Shown here in pieces: positions 8,333 through 15,221 of a stretch of 29,053 bases of DNA (position 1 is the first letter of the stretch; every line of letters starts with the position of its first letter). Where the stretch lies: the NCBI GenBank assembly GCA_964468435.1, contig CAYXVE010000058.1, positions 1 to 29,053 on the forward strand, written 5' to 3'. A program made the translations under genes and the position numbers. The notes beneath the pieces were generated by a model that did no database searches, was not told the DNA's origin, and saw only the letters and a list, made by a program, of their open reading frames with translations. Source of the stretch: JBCCTX01 sp964468435. GTDB lineage: Bacteria; Bacteroidota; Bacteroidia; J057.

Positions 8333-9198
8333 CACAAAATCATTTTTTCAATACTCGTTACCAGGATACCTTCTGCACCAGCTTTTCTTAAGCTATCAAT
8401 AATATTCCAAAAGTCATCTTCCTTGATGACAGTATGTACAGAATGCCAGCCGCTCTCTGCCAGTGGAACAATGGTGGGGCTACGCATGCCTGGAAGAATG
8501 TTGCAAACTTCATCAATCCCCGAATCCGGGACATTCATGAGAATATATTTGTAATTTTCTGCCCGTAAGACTGCACGTATTCTAAACAACAATTTATCCG
8601 CAATCGCCACTTTCTCTTCGGACAGGTTTTTATGGCTAATCATTACCGCTTCTGATTTGAAAATCACCTCCACTTCTTTGAGTCCATTGCTCAGTAAGGT
8701 ACTTCCCGTACTCACCAGATCGCAAATCCCGTCAGATAAGCCTATACCTGGAGCAATTTCTACCGAACCACTGATCTCATGGATTCGCGCTTCTACCCCA
8801 TTTTTGTCCAGGAATTGCTTTAACAGATTGGGATAAGATGTCGCGATCTTTTTTCCATGGAGCGAGTTTATATCTTTATATGCCGCTCCCTGAGGTACAG
8901 CAATTGACAGCCGACACTTTGAAAAACCCATACGTTCGATAATAGTTACGTCAGCTGCTTTCTCTGCCAGTACATTTTCTCCGATAATACCGATATCTGC
9001 TACTCCATTGGCCACATACCCAGGAATGTCATCGTCTCTCAGAAAGAGCAACTCTAAGGGAAAATTGTAAGAAGTAGATTTGAGTTTGGCTTTATTTCTG
9101 TTATATCCTATACCGCACTCATCAATAAATTGAAGACTACGCTCACTGAGTCTTCCTGATTTCTGGATTGCGAGGCGCAGAATATTATCTTGTTCCAT
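8332..9198 (-). CDS. hisG: ATP phosphoribosyltransferase, long form
   Basis: Condenses ATP with PRPP in the first committed step of histidine synthesis. The start at 9198 (MEQDNILRLAIQKSGRL) gives 288 aa; an ATG at 9219 would add MNFYNKS. N-terminal catalytic region: LAIQKSGRLSE, VADIGIIGENVLAE and the PRPP-binding stretch LVSTGSTL. From about residue 210 it has the C-terminal regulatory domain of long HisG, which mediates histidine feedback inhibition and makes a HisZ partner unnecessary. First gene of the operon. A strong terminator lies 60-90 bp upstream (9260-9290) with a possible promoter just after it. Confidence 0.95.
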   Translation of the reverse strand: MEQDNILRLAIQKSGRLSERSLQFIDECGIGYNRNKAKLKSTSYNFPLELLFLRDDDIPGYVANGVADIGIIGENVLAEKAADVTIIERMGFSKCRLSIAVPQGAAYKDINSLHGKKIATSYPNLLKQFLDKNGVEARIHEISGSVEIAPGIGLSDGICDLVSTGSTLLSNGLKEVEVIFKSEAVMISHKNLSEEKVAIADKLLFRIRAVLRAENYKYILMNVPDSGIDEVCNILPGMRSPTIVPLAESGWHSVHTVIKEDDFWNIIDSLRKAGAEGILVTSIEKMIL

Positions 9199-9230
9199 GC
9201 TTTTGTTGTAAAAGTTCATTCAATGGAGCA

Positions 9231-9262
9231 CGAAATTAGGTAAGGCAATACCACAAATCAAA
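9231..9262 (-). promoter_or_regulatory. Candidate his operon promoter
   Basis: On the minus strand TTTG (9259-9262), at the end of the terminator U-tract, is followed after 20 bp by TAATTTCG (9231-9238). This differs by one base from the Bacteroidota minus-7 box TAnnTTTG, with spacing close to that expected from a minus-33 TTTG. A start near 9224 would leave a leader of about 25 nt before the hisG ATG at 9198. The evidence is motif matching only. Confidence 0.35.
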
Positions 9263-9290
9263 AAAAAACCGCTCCAAACACGGAGCGGTT
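9260..9290 (-). terminator. Rho-independent terminator upstream of hisG
   Basis: On the minus strand AACCGCTCC pairs perfectly with GGAGCGGTT around a 6-nt loop (hairpin 9267-9290) and runs into at least nine U (9260-9268). On the plus strand no U-tract follows, so it acts on minus-strand transcripts. It sits between divergent genes, so the transcript it stops is either a his leader (attenuation) or an unannotated minus-strand RNA from the intergenic region. Confidence 0.85.
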
Positions 9291-9528
9291 CAAACCCAAA
9301 CAAACACCATGAAAAAACTTTTATGAATACTCACAGCATGAAGCTGACAAACTAAATATACTAACTAATATTATTCTTACTCACATATAAATGAGTTATT
9401 CAGCAAAATAGATAATTTTAATATCTGCCAAATCCATCCATAAGTTATGAAAAATCATCTTTTAAAAGATATCTGAAGATAGTAAAATAACCTGTAAATA
9501 CATGAAATATCTTACGTTTTATTTACTT

Positions 9529-9536
9529 CAAATGTA
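9529..9536 (-). promoter_or_regulatory. Candidate minus-7 box for a minus-strand intergenic transcript
   Basis: The minus strand reads TACATTTG, an exact TAnnTTTG match. A start near 9522 would give a transcript of about 260 nt ending at the terminator at 9260-9290. No good minus-33 box is visible at the right spacing, and such a match can occur by chance in this AT-rich region. Confidence 0.28.
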
Positions 9537-9706
9537 AGGTATAGTTTATGCTAAAGCACTGTTTCAAGTATGAATGGTCAATCTTTGGTAATGAATGGAT
9601 AAGTAGCTCCATTTTAATTTTCAGCAAGAATGCTGTAGCGGGATGTAGGAAGACCTCCTGTTGTGTCAACAAAAAGCTTTAGACGGTAAGATCAATAAAA
9701 TTATAC

Positions 9707-9714
9707 TACATTTG
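9707..9714 (+). promoter_or_regulatory. Candidate surE-lpxB promoter (minus-7 box)
   Basis: TACATTTG matches the Bacteroidota TAnnTTTG box and lies 80 bp before the surE start at 9794. No clear minus-33 TTTG is found at the expected spacing, so the call rests on the minus-7 box and its position. Confidence 0.4.
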
Positions 9715-9793
9715 CTAACATCTCAAAAAGATGGAAAAAGGAAATGACAATTATCAGGTTAGAGAAGGTTTTCATGGGAAAAGGTATAAAAAA

Positions 9794-10576
9794 ATGGCAC
9801 ATATACTTATCAGCAATGACGATGGGATACATGCACCAGGTATTCGGGCATTGATCGAAGTAGCGAGGGAATTTGGGAAAATCACGGTAGTAGCACCGGA
9901 TAGTCCACAGAGTGGGATGGGACATGCGATCAGTATAGGTAAACCGCTCAGGGTAGAGGAGGAAGGATTGCCATTTGGATTGACAGGTTACGCCTGTAGC
10001 GGTACGCCGGCAGACTGTGTGAAAATTGCTACGGGTATCATCATGAATGAACCGCCTGATTTGATGCTTTCTGGGATCAACCATGGATCAAATGCATCTG
10101 TGGGGAGTATTTATTCAGGTACGCTTTCTGCTGCCCGTGAGGGAGCTATACAGGGAATCCCTTCCATCGGGTTTTCTCACTGCTCGTATGATCACCATAC
10201 TGATTTCGCTGCATCTAAAGTGATTTTGCGCAGGATCATATCAGAAGCACTTGAAGAGCCACTACAACCTGGAGACATGCTCAATGTAAATATCCCTGAC
10301 TTGCCACTGGACCAAATACTGGGAATCAAGGTCACCCGGCAGGCCAAAGGGAGGTGGGTAGAAGAGTTTGACGAACGGGTAGACCCATACGGAAGAAAGT
10401 ATTACTGGCTAACAGGCAAGTTTGCCTTACAGGATGATGCAGATGATACGGATGAACATGCGCTAGCAGATGGATATGTATCAATGACACCGATGACTTT
10501 TGATTTTACGGATCATCATGCCAGAATGCGTTTTAGTCGTTGGGATTTGGCTTTAAAAGATTCTTCCTTAAAATGA
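9794..10576 (+). CDS. surE: 5'-nucleotidase SurE
   Basis: Metal-dependent nucleoside 5'-monophosphate phosphatase of the stationary-phase survival family. The 260-aa product from 9794 begins MAHILISNDDGIHAPGI, which carries the metal-binding Asp pair; an in-frame ATG at 9731 would add 21 poorly conserved residues. Further motifs are VVAPDSPQSGMGHAIS, CSGTPADCVKIA and SGINHGSNAS, all metal and phosphate-binding segments, and LNVNIPD. The stop overlaps the lpxB start as ATGA (10573-10576), so the two are co-translated. A TACATTTG box lies 80 bp upstream. Confidence 0.96.
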   Translation: MAHILISNDDGIHAPGIRALIEVAREFGKITVVAPDSPQSGMGHAISIGKPLRVEEEGLPFGLTGYACSGTPADCVKIATGIIMNEPPDLMLSGINHGSNASVGSIYSGTLSAAREGAIQGIPSIGFSHCSYDHHTDFAASKVILRRIISEALEEPLQPGDMLNVNIPDLPLDQILGIKVTRQAKGRWVEEFDERVDPYGRKYYWLTGKFALQDDADDTDEHALADGYVSMTPMTFDFTDHHARMRFSRWDLALKDSSLK

Positions 10577-11667
10577 GGGTATATATTATAGCCGGGGAGG
10601 ATTCTGGCGACCTGCATGGTGCCAACTTGATTCGTGCCATGAGGCAAGAGGGAGAAGATTTGCAGGTGCGTGGAGTGGGAGGCGAAAAACTGTCCGGCGT
10701 GGGCACAGAGCTGGTAGCGCATATTCGCGATATCAACTTCATGGGGTTCTGGGAGGTGGTCAGCAACCTGCGAACCATCAGGCGCTTATTTAGAACAGTA
10801 AAGCGCGATATACTGAGCTGGAAGCCAGATGTAGTCATCCTGATCGACTATCCTGGATTTAATTTGCGAATGGCTCGGTTCATACATGAGCAGGATATAC
10901 GTGTGATATATTATATTTCACCGCAGGTTTGGGCCTGGAAAAAGGGTAGGGTAAAAATCATCAGGGATTACGTAGATAAGATGCTGGTGATACTTCCATT
11001 TGAAAAGGAATTTTACAAAGATGAAGGGGTTGATGTAGACTTTGTAGGACATCCATTACTGGATGCCCTGGACGATCAACATATACCTGCAGACAAGGAG
11101 CCTGAGGTTATCGTTATCGCCTTGTTACCGGGTAGCAGGAAACAGGAGATTAAGCGAATGTTGCCCATTATGCTGGATTTGATCGACGAGTTTCCCAGGT
11201 GGCAGTTTATCATCGCCGGGGCTCCCAGTCAGGATAGGGCATTTTATGAGCCTTTGATACATGGCAGGAAGGTGGAACTTTGGATGAACCGCACGTATGA
11301 ACTGCTGCGAAAAGCTGATGTAGCAATTGTTACCTCAGGTACTGCTACCCTGGAGACCGCCTTACTGGAGGTACCACAAATGGTCGTATATCAAGGCAGT
11401 CTGATATCTTATTGGATTGGTAAAAGACTAGTCAAGGTACCTTATATAAGTTTGGTAAATCTGATTCTGGACAAACTTGCTGTTGAAGAGCTTATCCAGC
11501 AAGACTTTAATACTCAGCACTTGAAGACATCACTCAACCAATTGATGCAACCGAAACGGCTCGAACAAATTCGCCAGGATTATCAGCTCTTGAAGGAAAA
11601 GCTTGGCAAAAACGGGGCTTCACAGCGAGCTGCCAGGAAAATCTTCGCGTATCTTCGTGAAAATTAA
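10573..11667 (+). CDS. lpxB: Lipid-A-disaccharide synthase
   Basis: GT19 glycosyltransferase joining UDP-2,3-diacylglucosamine and lipid X to the lipid A disaccharide at the inner face of the cytoplasmic membrane. The start at 10573 gives MRVYIIAGEDSGDLHGANLI, the family N-terminus; the frame is open further up (10540) only because it overlaps surE. Motifs include DYPGFNLRMARF, PQVWAWKKGRVK, LLPGSRKQEI and SGTATLETALLEVPQMVVY. 364 aa is normal. With kdsA and its neighbours further on, it shows that the organism makes a KDO-lipid A type outer membrane. Confidence 0.96.
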   Translation: MRVYIIAGEDSGDLHGANLIRAMRQEGEDLQVRGVGGEKLSGVGTELVAHIRDINFMGFWEVVSNLRTIRRLFRTVKRDILSWKPDVVILIDYPGFNLRMARFIHEQDIRVIYYISPQVWAWKKGRVKIIRDYVDKMLVILPFEKEFYKDEGVDVDFVGHPLLDALDDQHIPADKEPEVIVIALLPGSRKQEIKRMLPIMLDLIDEFPRWQFIIAGAPSQDRAFYEPLIHGRKVELWMNRTYELLRKADVAIVTSGTATLETALLEVPQMVVYQGSLISYWIGKRLVKVPYISLVNLILDKLAVEELIQQDFNTQHLKTSLNQLMQPKRLEQIRQDYQLLKEKLGKNGASQRAARKIFAYLREN

Positions 11668-11700
11668 AGTATATTGGGTGAGACTATTATCTGCATACTT

Positions 11701-11997
11701 ATGAAATTCAGGTTACTAATTGGGTTGATTGTATTCGTTCTGCTAGAAGGCAGTCTGATTATATATGCATTGAAGGAAATAGATCAACTGACAGACAACA
11801 TGAACATACCAGCTTTCAAGTGGAAATTGACCCTGGTGTTGGGTATGCTGGGAATGGGAATTCTTGCAGGTTTGTTTAGTGCAGGGTTGTTTTTGATATT
11901 TGAAATAGGAATGATATGGGTGCTGGTGCCTGTTTTGCTGGCGGGATTGATCGCATATTTATTAATCCGACGCAAGCTGCTTCGCCGGGGAACATGA
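11701..11997 (+). CDS. Small multi-spanning membrane protein of unknown function
   Basis: I do not recognise this family. The 98-aa product from ATG 11701 (a TTG at 11674 is also in frame) has an N-terminal hydrophobic segment (about residues 4-22), a short polar stretch (KEIDQLTDNMN) and then two to three further hydrophobic, Gly-rich segments up to residue about 90, ending in a basic tail RRKLLRRGT that should stay in the cytoplasm. It follows lpxB by 33 bp in the same direction and is probably co-transcribed with it. No catalytic motif is seen. Confidence 0.7.
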   Translation: MKFRLLIGLIVFVLLEGSLIIYALKEIDQLTDNMNIPAFKWKLTLVLGMLGMGILAGLFSAGLFLIFEIGMIWVLVPVLLAGLIAYLLIRRKLLRRGT

Positions 11998-12111
11998 GAT
12001 AACCATGCAGGAAGATTTCGACCTACCTAAGGGTCAAAAATAATGAAAATAACACTTCCTTTCCCATATTTAATCTTAATTTTAGCTTTCTTAAAAAACT
12101 AAAAGTGTTTT

Positions 12112-13113
12112 ATGGAACAGATTTCATCTACTGATATCAAGTTGCTCAATGAAAAAATCCAGGAAAAGAGCGTATTTATTGACCGTTTGATGATGGAGGT
12201 TCAGAAGGCAGTCGTGGGGCAGCAATACATGATTGAGCGTTTGTTATTGGGATTGCTCTCCGGAGGCCATATCCTGTTGGAAGGTGTTCCGGGACTAGCC
12301 AAAACCCTGGCCATTAAAACCATATCCAAAGCTGTACAGGGTAAGTTCAGCCGCATACAGTTTACGCCTGATCTTTTGCCTGCTGATGTTGTGGGTACGA
12401 TGATATACAATCAGAAAACGCATGAGTTTTCCGTCAAAAAAGGCCCTATCTTTGCCAATTTTATTCTCGCTGACGAGATCAACCGTTCCCCTGCCAAGGT
12501 GCAGAGTGCTCTACTAGAAGCTATGCAGGAAAAGCAGGTAACACTGGGAGAAGAAACCTTTCCCCTGACAGAACCCTTCCTGGTACTGGCAACCCAAAAT
12601 CCCATTGAGCAGGAAGGCACCTATCCTCTTCCAGAAGCACAGGTAGACCGTTTTATGCTCAAATGTGTCATTACCTATCCCTCTAAAAATGAAGAACGGG
12701 AAATCATTCGGCAGAATGTCAGCAGCAATGGATACAATATCACGCCAGTCGTATCTCTTGAGGATGTTATGGATGCCAGGAAATATGTACGAGACGTATA
12801 TATGGATGAAAAGATCGAACAGTACATTCTCGATATTGTATTTGCTACCCGTGATCCCAAAGCCAATAAGCTGGATAAACTAGCTAACTTCATCAGTTAT
12901 GGAGGCTCCCCCCGAGCTTCGATCAATCTGGCTCTGGCATCTAAAGCATATGCATTCATTAAGCGTAGAGGATACGTCATCCCTGAGGATGTACGAACCA
13001 TTTGCACAGATGTGCTGAGACATCGCCTGGGACTGACCTATGAAGCAGAGGCTGAAAATGTCACCCCTGAGCAGATTATCAGTGAACTGTTAGATGTGGT
13101 GGAAGTACCCTAG
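12112..13113 (+). CDS. MoxR-family AAA+ ATPase
   Basis: A 333-aa AAA+ ATPase of the MoxR/RavA group, thought to act as a chaperone maturing metal-containing or multi-subunit complexes. Walker A is GVPGLAKT (58-65), Walker B is ILADEINR with D121/E122, followed by the MoxR signature LLEAMQEKQVT, sensor 1 in LATQNPIEQEGTYPLPEAQVDRF and sensor 2 in GGSPRASINL. MoxR genes usually stand next to DUF58 and VWA-domain genes; here none is adjacent, as the next gene is a convergent rhomboid protease. A TAGCTTTC sequence (12083-12090), one base off the minus-7 consensus, precedes it. Confidence 0.95.
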   Translation: MEQISSTDIKLLNEKIQEKSVFIDRLMMEVQKAVVGQQYMIERLLLGLLSGGHILLEGVPGLAKTLAIKTISKAVQGKFSRIQFTPDLLPADVVGTMIYNQKTHEFSVKKGPIFANFILADEINRSPAKVQSALLEAMQEKQVTLGEETFPLTEPFLVLATQNPIEQEGTYPLPEAQVDRFMLKCVITYPSKNEEREIIRQNVSSNGYNITPVVSLEDVMDARKYVRDVYMDEKIEQYILDIVFATRDPKANKLDKLANFISYGGSPRASINLALASKAYAFIKRRGYVIPEDVRTICTDVLRHRLGLTYEAEAENVTPEQIISELLDVVEVP

Positions 13114-13143
13114 ATATGAAAAAATAAAGATAATTATGTTGTG

Positions 13144-13839
13144 CTACTGTTGTTTAGTTTCCTCCGGATAAGAGTATCCCTCAGGTGGAGGAATCATCTC
13201 TTTGTAGTTCCAGGGCTGGTGGGATTCCCATTCATGGAGTTCATCTTCGCGATCCCAGTCATATTGCTTTTTGGGAAAGGGTAATGCCTTGTGGCGGAAA
13301 TGGAAGGCAGCGAGGATGCCTGCAATAGCTCCAAAGAGATGGGATTCCCAGGACATACCATCACGTATGGGGAATATTCCCCAAAACATACCTCCATAAA
13401 ACAAAGCAACAATGAGAGCGAGAGACAAGGCACGAATATCTTTGCGAAATACACCACTGAAAAACAGGAAAAATGCAAGCCCATAGACCACGCCACTCAC
13501 CCCGATATGCCATACCTGCCTGGCGGCGACCCATACCCAGAATCCTGATAGGATATAAATCAGTAATACCACCCGAAAAGCAATAGGGCGGTAAAAATAA
13601 ATCACACCTGCTGAAAGAATGTATAGGGGGGTAGAATTGGCCAGAAGGTGGCTCCACCCGCTATGGACCATAGGAGCTGTGATGACTCCGGTTAATCCTC
13701 TGAGAGTCCTGGGTAGGATCCCCAATGCACTCAGGTTGATACCACTAAGTGATTCAAACCATTCTATTCCCCACAAAAAGGCTAAGGCCAAGGCTGGAAG
13801 AACAAGACTATATACAAGACGATGCTGATTGCTTTTCAC
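13144..13839 (-). CDS. Rhomboid-family intramembrane serine protease
   Basis: A membrane protease cutting transmembrane substrates. The 231-aa protein has about six hydrophobic segments. The catalytic Ser115 lies in HIGVSGVVYG (GxSG), His167 in SWESHLFGAIAG, and the oxyanion-type Asn68 in HLLANSTPLYIL, so the enzyme should be active. After the last segment comes a cytoplasmic, acidic and Pro/Tyr-rich tail of about 45 residues. The start is GTG 13839, because a TAA stop lies directly upstream in frame. It is convergent with moxR and may be the last gene after exbB-exbD. Confidence 0.93.
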   Translation of the reverse strand: MKSNQHRLVYSLVLPALALAFLWGIEWFESLSGINLSALGILPRTLRGLTGVITAPMVHSGWSHLLANSTPLYILSAGVIYFYRPIAFRVVLLIYILSGFWVWVAARQVWHIGVSGVVYGLAFFLFFSGVFRKDIRALSLALIVALFYGGMFWGIFPIRDGMSWESHLFGAIAGILAAFHFRHKALPFPKKQYDWDREDELHEWESHQPWNYKEMIPPPEGYSYPEETKQQ

Positions 13840-13879
13840 TTATCGATCACAATTTAGCTGCTCTTACAATATACGAAGA

Positions 13880-14281
13880 TTATTGCTTTTTGGTCATGAT
13901 AACCACTTTTCCTCCGTATTTTGAAATCTCCGAAATTACAAATGCTGCTTTTTCCATAGTTACGAGTTTATCAGTACGTAGGGTAATCACATCATTTTCT
14001 TCATCTTCATCAGTCATCACAGCTTCTATCAGAGGGATAAGTTCTTCTTTGGCTTCCAGTACTTCCTGATCCCAGGCATAAGTACCCCCTTCTGTAATAG
14101 TTATAGAATGGGGAGCATTACTGGGCTTATCCGAAGAACTGGTGGGAAGGTCTACTTTTAATCCAACCTGTGCGACGAAGGTGGAAGTCAGCAAAAAGTA
14201 TATCAATAGCAGAAAGACGATATCTGCCAGAGAGGAGGTACTGAATTCCGTACTGGGTTTATTTCTACTGCGAATACTCAT
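13880..14281 (-). CDS. exbD: ExbD/TolR-type biopolymer transport protein
   Basis: The stator partner of ExbB in a proton-driven motor that energises TonB-dependent outer-membrane transport. The 133-aa protein from 14281 (MSIRSRNK) has one N-terminal transmembrane helix containing the conserved Asp in SLADIVFLLLIYFLLTS, followed by a periplasmic domain. An upstream in-frame ATG at 14320 would reach into exbB and is unlikely. The gene starts 7 bp after exbB. Which TonB it serves cannot be told; the SusC protein in this window would be one plausible client of such a system. Confidence 0.92.
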   Translation of the reverse strand: MSIRSRNKPSTEFSTSSLADIVFLLLIYFLLTSTFVAQVGLKVDLPTSSSDKPSNAPHSITITEGGTYAWDQEVLEAKEELIPLIEAVMTDEDEENDVITLRTDKLVTMEKAAFVISEISKYGGKVVIMTKKQ

Positions 14282-14288
14282 GATTAAC

Positions 14289-14969
14289 TTAGGTTTGAGC
14301 AGGTTCCTGCAACAGGTCAATAAAGCTAGTGGAGGTAAGCTCCAGTTTGAATACTACTTTGTTGACCATCGCAACAAGTGTATTGTAGGCGATATAAGCT
14401 AGGATACCTACCACCAGACCTGCGGCTGTAGTGATCATAGCCTGGGATATTCCATCGGCAAGCTCTACAGGGCCTGCATTTCCCTCGCCTCTTACGATAG
14501 CACTAAAGGCCTTAATCATCCCCAATACTGTACCCAGGAATCCCAACATAGGGCCTGCACCAGCGATGGTTGCGAGAATGGAGAGTCGCCGCTCCATACG
14601 AAAAATCTCCAGTTTGCCCACGTTTTCAATAGAACCTTCTATATCTTTTAGAGAGGCCGCACCCAGCCGCGATATACCTTTGTGCAGCATACGGGCAAAA
14701 GCATCGTCCTGTTCTTGACACACGCGCTTGGCTTCATCAATCCTTCCGGCCAGTACGAGCGTCCGGACCTTATTGACTAGGTTTTCGGAATCTCCATCTG
14801 CCTTCCGGATTAGACGATATCTTTCGATAAAAATAAAAATGGCAGCGATGAGGAGAATAGCGAGAGGTATCATAGGCCACCCACCTGCCAGCAGGCGCTC
14901 TGCCAGTGATTCCGTTGCACCACCCCCTGTGGCTAGATTTGTCGTGTCGACTTGTAAGATAATGTACAT
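14289..14969 (-). CDS. exbB: MotA/TolQ/ExbB proton channel protein
   Basis: Inner-membrane proton channel that powers TonB- or Tol-dependent transport together with ExbD. The 226-aa protein has a first transmembrane helix (about 33-50), a cytoplasmic loop, and the two C-terminal helices in the conserved block around ATIAGAGPMLGFLGTVLGM and GISQAMITTAAGLVVGI. The N-terminal Gly-rich stretch before the first helix is short. exbD follows directly. A TACTTTTG box lies about 30 bp upstream. Confidence 0.93.
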   Translation of the reverse strand: MYIILQVDTTNLATGGGATESLAERLLAGGWPMIPLAILLIAAIFIFIERYRLIRKADGDSENLVNKVRTLVLAGRIDEAKRVCQEQDDAFARMLHKGISRLGAASLKDIEGSIENVGKLEIFRMERRLSILATIAGAGPMLGFLGTVLGMIKAFSAIVRGEGNAGPVELADGISQAMITTAAGLVVGILAYIAYNTLVAMVNKVVFKLELTSTSFIDLLQEPAQT

Positions 14970-14995
14970 TCGGCTAAATAGTTTTCCTGATTAGT

Positions 14996-15003
14996 CAAAA
15001 GTA
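14996..15003 (-). promoter_or_regulatory. Candidate exbB-exbD promoter (minus-7 box)
   Basis: The minus strand reads TACTTTTG, an exact TAnnTTTG match, 27 bp before the exbB start codon. No minus-33 TTTG stands at the right spacing. The rest of the gap to 15221 shows nothing I can identify. Confidence 0.4.
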
Positions 15004-15221
15004 GGTAATTTCCTGGCAACTTAAAAAGAGAGAATCAGAACATATTAACCCCAGGATGTAATAAACCCAACCTCTTCATATTTACTTGATCCGAAAATAA
15101 GCAAGTGCCCCATATCATTCTCATTCCTTTTTATTACAGTTTTTCAATGTCTCAATTATTGTGCCTCATGCAATCAGATGTAAGTATCTTTGAATTGTGT
15201 GTAAGTTTCTTGAATATTCGT

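Larger units (their letters stand above)
9220..9793. other. Long intergenic region between hisG and surE
   Basis: This 574-bp stretch separates divergent hisG and surE. It has no convincing protein gene. It holds a minus-strand terminator (9260-9290), a possible his promoter after it (9231-9262), a 14-bp palindrome ATCTTTTAAAAGAT (9457-9470), a minus-strand TACATTTG box (9529-9536), a set of short hairpins enclosed by CTAAAGC (9551-9557) and GCTTTAG (9676-9682), and a surE promoter candidate (9707-9714). An unannotated small RNA or a long his leader is possible. No run of His codons typical of a his leader peptide is visible on the minus strand. Confidence 0.7.

Noticed and set aside
7976..8554. 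A 192-codon plus-strand ORF lying across the hisD/hisG junction
   Set aside because: It is antisense to two well-supported his genes, its translation has no recognisable domain, and it spans their overlap.
9281..9293. CGGTTCAAACCC looks like a tRNA T-loop
   Set aside because: No acceptor, D or anticodon arm can be drawn around it; the sequence is part of the terminator hairpin upstream of hisG.
9310..9327. Short plus-strand ORF MKKLL as an attenuation leader peptide
   Set aside because: No plus-strand gene follows for 400 bp, the terminator acts on the other strand, and there is no run of regulatory codons.
9731..9793. Extended surE start at ATG 9731
   Set aside because: The added 21 residues do not resemble SurE, while MAHILISNDDG at 9794 is the family N-terminus.
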